Shown: in pieces, positions 60,931 to 64,000 of the stretch
Position numbering within the stretch: position 1 is the first letter of the stretch
How the letters are laid out: the number at the start of each line of letters is the position of its first letter
Origin: Acidobacteriota bacterium
GTDB taxonomy: Bacteria > Acidobacteriota > Vicinamibacteria > Vicinamibacterales > CAVVIG01
Direction of reading: 5' to 3'
Assembly: GCA_016195265.1 (NCBI GenBank)
Contig: JACPZW010000002.1
Location: forward strand, 19,365-83,364
DNA: 64,000 nt
The notes under the pieces: generated by a model
Seen by the model: the letters and a program-made list of their open reading frames with translations, nothing else
Told to the model about the DNA's origin: nothing
Databases searched by the model: none
Program-made: the position numbers and the translations under genes

Positions 60931-61377
60931 ATGCTGAACCGGTTGCACGCCGTCCGACTTTCCCGCATCGCGATCGCCGCGATGCTCGTCATCTGCGCCG
61001 CGTGCGGCAGCAGCGACTCGACGACCGTGACGGCGCCGACGTCGACCGCGCCGTTCACGATCACTGATCTCAAGATCGGCACCGGCGCGACCGCCGCGGT
61101 CGGCAACCGGATCACGGTCGCCTACACCGGCTGGCTGTACAACACGGCCAACACCGACGGCAAGGGCACGCAGTTCGAGTCGTCCACCAGCACGCTGTTC
61201 ACGCTGCAATCGGGTTCGCTGATTGCGGGGTGGGTGCAGGGCATCCCGGGGATGAAGGTCGGCGGACAGCGACGGTTGATCATTCCGCCCGAACTGGCGT
61301 ACGGGACCAACGGCTCCGGATCGATTCCGGGCAACGCCACGCTGATTTTCGATATTACGCTCCTGAACGTGCAGTAG
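60931..61377 (+). CDS. FKBP-type peptidyl-prolyl isomerase lipoprotein
   Basis: A 148-residue lipoprotein with lipobox ICAACG and an FKBP domain: VAYTGWLYNTANTDGKGTQF, SLIAGWVQGIPGMKVGGQRR, IIPPELAYGTNGSGSIPGNA, FDITLLNV. It assists folding of periplasmic or surface proteins. The key aromatic pocket residues are present. Encoded divergently from the DUF5916 gene. Confidence 0.93.
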   Translation: MLNRLHAVRLSRIAIAAMLVICAACGSSDSTTVTAPTSTAPFTITDLKIGTGATAAVGNRITVAYTGWLYNTANTDGKGTQFESSTSTLFTLQSGSLIAGWVQGIPGMKVGGQRRLIIPPELAYGTNGSGSIPGNATLIFDITLLNVQ

Positions 61378-61390
61378 GACGCAGTGACAA

Positions 61391-61492
61391 GTAGGGCGGG
61401 TCCTTTCGGACCCGCCGCGGTACGAGATGTAGGCCGGGTCCTTTCGAACGAGGCTGACAGGCGGGTCCGAAAGGACCCGCCCTCCTTCACCC
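61391..61492. repeat. REP-like palindrome cluster between convergent genes
   Basis: Repeated units GGCGGGTCC/GGACCCGCC with T or A loops, preceded by GTAGG. They lie directly between the FKBP gene and the convergent small protein, and match in style the unit at 12195-12251. Confidence 0.8.
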
Positions 61493-61493
61493 G

Positions 61494-61871
61494 CTAGCTC
61501 GTGGCGATCCGGTGCGAGATCGTCTCGTTCTTGAAGCGCACGGAACTCAGATCGCGGCCGCCATCAGCGCGCGTCACCGAGCGAAACTCCGTGACATTAT
61601 TCTTCTTGCCGAGATCATCGGGCGTGCACGGCACGCGCGCGACTTCCTTCCCGTCGTCCATCGACTTCACGACCATGTAGTGGCCGCCGTCAACGAAGAT
61701 GCACTGGAACTTGTAATCGCCGGGCTTCAGCGTGGTCGTGCCGACCACCAGCGCGGAGGACAAATGGAACTCCGCCGTTTTGCTGTTACCGGCGTGCGCG
61801 TCCTGCGCTGAGGCGAACACCGGGAACGCGAGCATTGCAACGACGCCGCACGCGATGAGGAATCGGTTCAT
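61494..61871 (-). CDS. Small exported protein, unknown
   Basis: A 125-residue protein: signal peptide (MNRFLIACGVVAMLAFPVFA), then KTAEFHLSSALVVGTTTLKP, GDYKFQCIFVDGGHYMVVKS and CTPDDLGKKN. Two cysteines may pair. AAGGAG precedes ATG 61871. It resembles small beta-sandwich proteins frequent in Acidobacteriota; no family named. Confidence 0.8.
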   Translation of the reverse strand: MNRFLIACGVVAMLAFPVFASAQDAHAGNSKTAEFHLSSALVVGTTTLKPGDYKFQCIFVDGGHYMVVKSMDDGKEVARVPCTPDDLGKKNNVTEFRSVTRADGGRDLSSVRFKNETISHRIATS

Positions 61872-62010
61872 AAGGCTCCTTTTTGGCACGAGATGGCGAA
61901 AGCCGACTCGCTCGAAGAAGCAGCAACCGATGTGCCAGAGGCTGGAGACGGGTTTCTGGCCGAGTTGCCGGCATCGGCGTGACAGGCGAATGCCGGTGCC
62001 GGAGAACCGG

Positions 62011-62053
62011 CAACAAAACAACGGGCGCGCCTTCCATCCCGGAAGGCGCGCCC
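62011..62053 (-). terminator. Rho-independent terminator after the TonB receptor
   Basis: Perfect 13-bp stem GGGCGCGCCTTCC / GGAAGGCGCGCCC (62023-62053) with a five-base loop; on the minus strand it is followed by the T-rich GTTGTTTTGTTG. Fits the end of the receptor gene at 62109. Confidence 0.8.
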
Positions 62054-62108
62054 GCTGAAAAGACGAGCGAACGACCTGCACCGGCCCATCGGGGCCGGTC
62101 TGTCCGCG

Positions 62109-64000
62109 TCAGAAGCTCATCTGCATCCCTATCGCCAGCAACCGCCCTTGCAGAATCGCGGTCGGCCGGTCCAGCGACGAACCGAAGGCCTCGTTTACGG
62201 TAAGAATCGAGCTGGAATTCAGGATGTTGAAGATGTCGAGCTGTCCGGAGAAGTTCACGCGCTGCACCTTGAACTTCTTCGCCAGCCGGACGTCGACCTG
62301 ATTCCAGCGATCGAGGTACTTGGTGCCGGGCTTGAGCAGCGGCACCGTCACGCTCGACTGGACCAGGCTCGGGACGACGGTCCGATCGACCACGTAGTTC
62401 ACGTTGAGCGACGGATCGTCGACGCGGTTGTTCGTCGCGTTGTACAGGCTGTCCTGACGAGCTGTGCTGGCCGGCGCGCCGGGTAAGCCCTGCCAGTTGC
62501 CGCTGATCTGGATGCCATACGGCAGCGGGTACGAACCCGAGATCTTGAACTGCGTCAGGTACGGGATGCCGATATCGCTCTGATCGCAGTACCGAAGGCT
62601 GTTCGGGTTATCCACCTCACAGTTGACCGTCAACATCCGGCCGCTGCTCACGCCGCCGTAGATGTTGGCGCCGTGGACGCGCGCGCTGAAGCCGATGTCA
62701 TACCCGTTGTACCACTTCTGGTTCTGGTCGGAGTTCTTGTCGACCTGGTACACTTGCCCGAGCTTCGCGCTTTTGAGATTGTAGATGGGGATCGTCTCGC
62801 CCGGGATTAACGGGTTCGGGGTCTGGACTATCGTGTAATCGTTGAAGTCGACCAACACGTTGTCGGTCCAGATCAGACGGCGAAAACTTCTCCGCACCCA
62901 ATTCGCCGACACCGATACGCCCTGCACGACCTCGCGCTGAACGCCGACGCTGTACTCCCACTGGTACGGGCGCTCGATGTTCGGGTCGGGCACGCGGTTC
63001 AGCTGCGTCCCCGTGTTGAACGGCGTCTGGACCGGCCCGATCTCGCTGTTCTGCGCGATGTCGTCTTTGTTGGTATCGGTCCAGGTCCGGCGGTCGGTTT
63101 CCTGCCGCAGGGGGTTGTAGAGCTGCGCGAACCCTACGGTTGAGAATGCGGTCATGTATTTGCCCACGTGGGCTTTCAACGCCGTCTTGCCGTCGCCCAT
63201 AACGTCAAAGACGCCGCCGAGCCGCGGCACAAATGGATCCTTCCAGTTGGGGAAGTCGTTGATCGGTCCGTAACTGCGAGCGGTCACGAACCGCCCCGCC
63301 GGCGAGGTTTCCACCGGGATGTAGGTGTTGAAGAATTCCATCCGCAGGCCCGGGTTGATCGTGAGTCGATTGAAGGTCCACGAGTCCTGCACGAAGAACC
63401 CGAGGTCGTACTTGATCTTCTCCCACGCCTCCATCGTCGTGTTGTAGACCACGACCGACACCGGAGCCAGGTTGCGATACTCCTGGATCAGGTCGACGCC
63501 GTTCTGCAGCGACCGCTGATGGTGGTTCCCGCCGGTCCCCCACTGCATCCCGGCCTTGATGGCGTGGCTGCCCGTCACGTACGACAACGCACCCGAATAG
63601 GTGTACCGCGTGGGCTCTCTGAAGTAGTAGGGGCCCTGGGGCGCCGTCCAGGCATAGCTCGTCGTGCGGTCGAAGCGCGGAATGTCGCTGGCGCCCACGC
63701 TCGACTGCGCTTCGTTGGTCGAGTAGGTCTCGTCGTTTTCCGAATAGCCCGCCTCGACCAGCAGTTTGCTGCTGATCGTTCCCGTGTACTTGGCCTGCGC
63801 CATGAGATAGCGCTTCGGGCTGCGGATGCCGCAGGCCTCTTCGGCTACGAGCGCCCCGCACTCGTGCCCGCGGAACTTGACGATGCGATCGGCGTAGGCG
63901 GAGAACTTGTGCTTCGGCGTTGCCTGCCACGTCAGCCGCACGACGCCGCTATCGATGATGTTGTCGTCGACCGTCGGTTGCAGCGGACGGCCGTTGAGCC
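62109..64000 (-). CDS. TonB-dependent receptor, Oar-like, copy 2, 5' part missing
   Basis: The barrel and C-terminus of a second receptor; the frame is open to the right edge, so the N-terminal signal, regulatory and plug domains lie beyond. About 630 residues are visible with the barrel lines ERPYQWEYSVGVQREVVQGV and RLIWTDNVLVDFNDYTIVQT, ending GRLLAIGMQMSF. It parallels the receptor at 55590-58451 in many stretches (LIWTDN/LIWSDN, YCDQSDIGIPYLTQFKISGS). Likely uptake of large substrates. Confidence 0.92.
   Translation of the reverse strand, partial: LNGRPLQPTVDDNIIDSGVVRLTWQATPKHKFSAYADRIVKFRGHECGALVAEEACGIRSPKRYLMAQAKYTGTISSKLLVEAGYSENDETYSTNEAQSSVGASDIPRFDRTTSYAWTAPQGPYYFREPTRYTYSGALSYVTGSHAIKAGMQWGTGGNHHQRSLQNGVDLIQEYRNLAPVSVVVYNTTMEAWEKIKYDLGFFVQDSWTFNRLTINPGLRMEFFNTYIPVETSPAGRFVTARSYGPINDFPNWKDPFVPRLGGVFDVMGDGKTALKAHVGKYMTAFSTVGFAQLYNPLRQETDRRTWTDTNKDDIAQNSEIGPVQTPFNTGTQLNRVPDPNIERPYQWEYSVGVQREVVQGVSVSANWVRRSFRRLIWTDNVLVDFNDYTIVQTPNPLIPGETIPIYNLKSAKLGQVYQVDKNSDQNQKWYNGYDIGFSARVHGANIYGGVSSGRMLTVNCEVDNPNSLRYCDQSDIGIPYLTQFKISGSYPLPYGIQISGNWQGLPGAPASTARQDSLYNATNNRVDDPSLNVNYVVDRTVVPSLVQSSVTVPLLKPGTKYLDRWNQVDVRLAKKFKVQRVNFSGQLDIFNILNSSSILTVNEAFGSSLDRPTAILQGRLLAIGMQMSF

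Overview
The window is high-GC bacterial chromosome that reads as Acidobacteriota, most likely Vicinamibacteria (subdivision 6). Clues are the DUF1592/DUF1552 pair, two very large Oar-type TonB receptors, PD40-amidohydrolase and DUF5916 proteins, several secreted one-heme cytochromes, DUF4159 and DUF4382. This placement is inference from gene content. No rRNA, tRNA, CRISPR array, phage or insertion sequence was recognised.

Layout. 1-7217 (minus): a Tad/Flp pilus operon, flp2-flp1-cpaA-tadE-cpaB-cpaC-tadG-cpaE-cpaF, running off the left edge, with a sigma54-like promoter at 7312-7326 and a heptamer repeat array inside the operon. 7615-11898 (plus): a membrane peptide, a receiver-like protein, a cytochrome/ankyrin/cyclase-toroid fusion and a GT2 glycosyltransferase. 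11899-15340: a truncated zinc-ribbon/receiver gene and a giant PD40-amidohydrolase. 15405-17523: a small array of minus-strand genes (toxin-antitoxin remnant, antitoxin-like gene, secreted DinB protein, RelE/XRE pair) separated by attC-like sites, resembling an integron cassette array without an integrase. 17762-29784 (minus): YbhB-like protein, lipoprotein, aminotransferase fusion, cytochrome, PEGA protein, ankyrin protein, DUF1552, DUF1592 and amidohydrolase, probably several co-transcribed. 29927-33804: frameshifted methyltransferase, creatininase-like protein, PanE, HEAT protein. 33896-39321 (minus): a secreted protein, a heme/copper monooxygenase-like protein and a two-subunit molybdenum hydroxylase. 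39408-47067: transporter and assorted secreted proteins. 47133-49272: two tandem paralogues and a diguanylate cyclase. 49421-51763: a second copy of the heme/copper-monooxygenase-like plus secreted-partner module. 51775-64000: decayed spermidine-synthase-like gene, cupin, cyclase, glycosidase-like protein, beta-barrel, two TonB receptors (the last cut by the right edge), DUF5916 protein, FKBP lipoprotein and a small secreted protein.

Overall the region encodes a secretory, surface-oriented lifestyle: adhesive pili, large outer-membrane uptake receptors and many exported oxidoreductases and hydrolases. The strongest non-genic signals are (i) three classes of short tandem arrays (7, 8 and 9 bp units) and REP-like palindromes that sit repeatedly at gene 3' ends, (ii) start codons without a ribosome binding site placed 7-9 bp after a TANNNT box, including a divergent pair sharing one box, and (iii) the cassette-like array. 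Everything here comes from reading sequence and translations; no database search was run.
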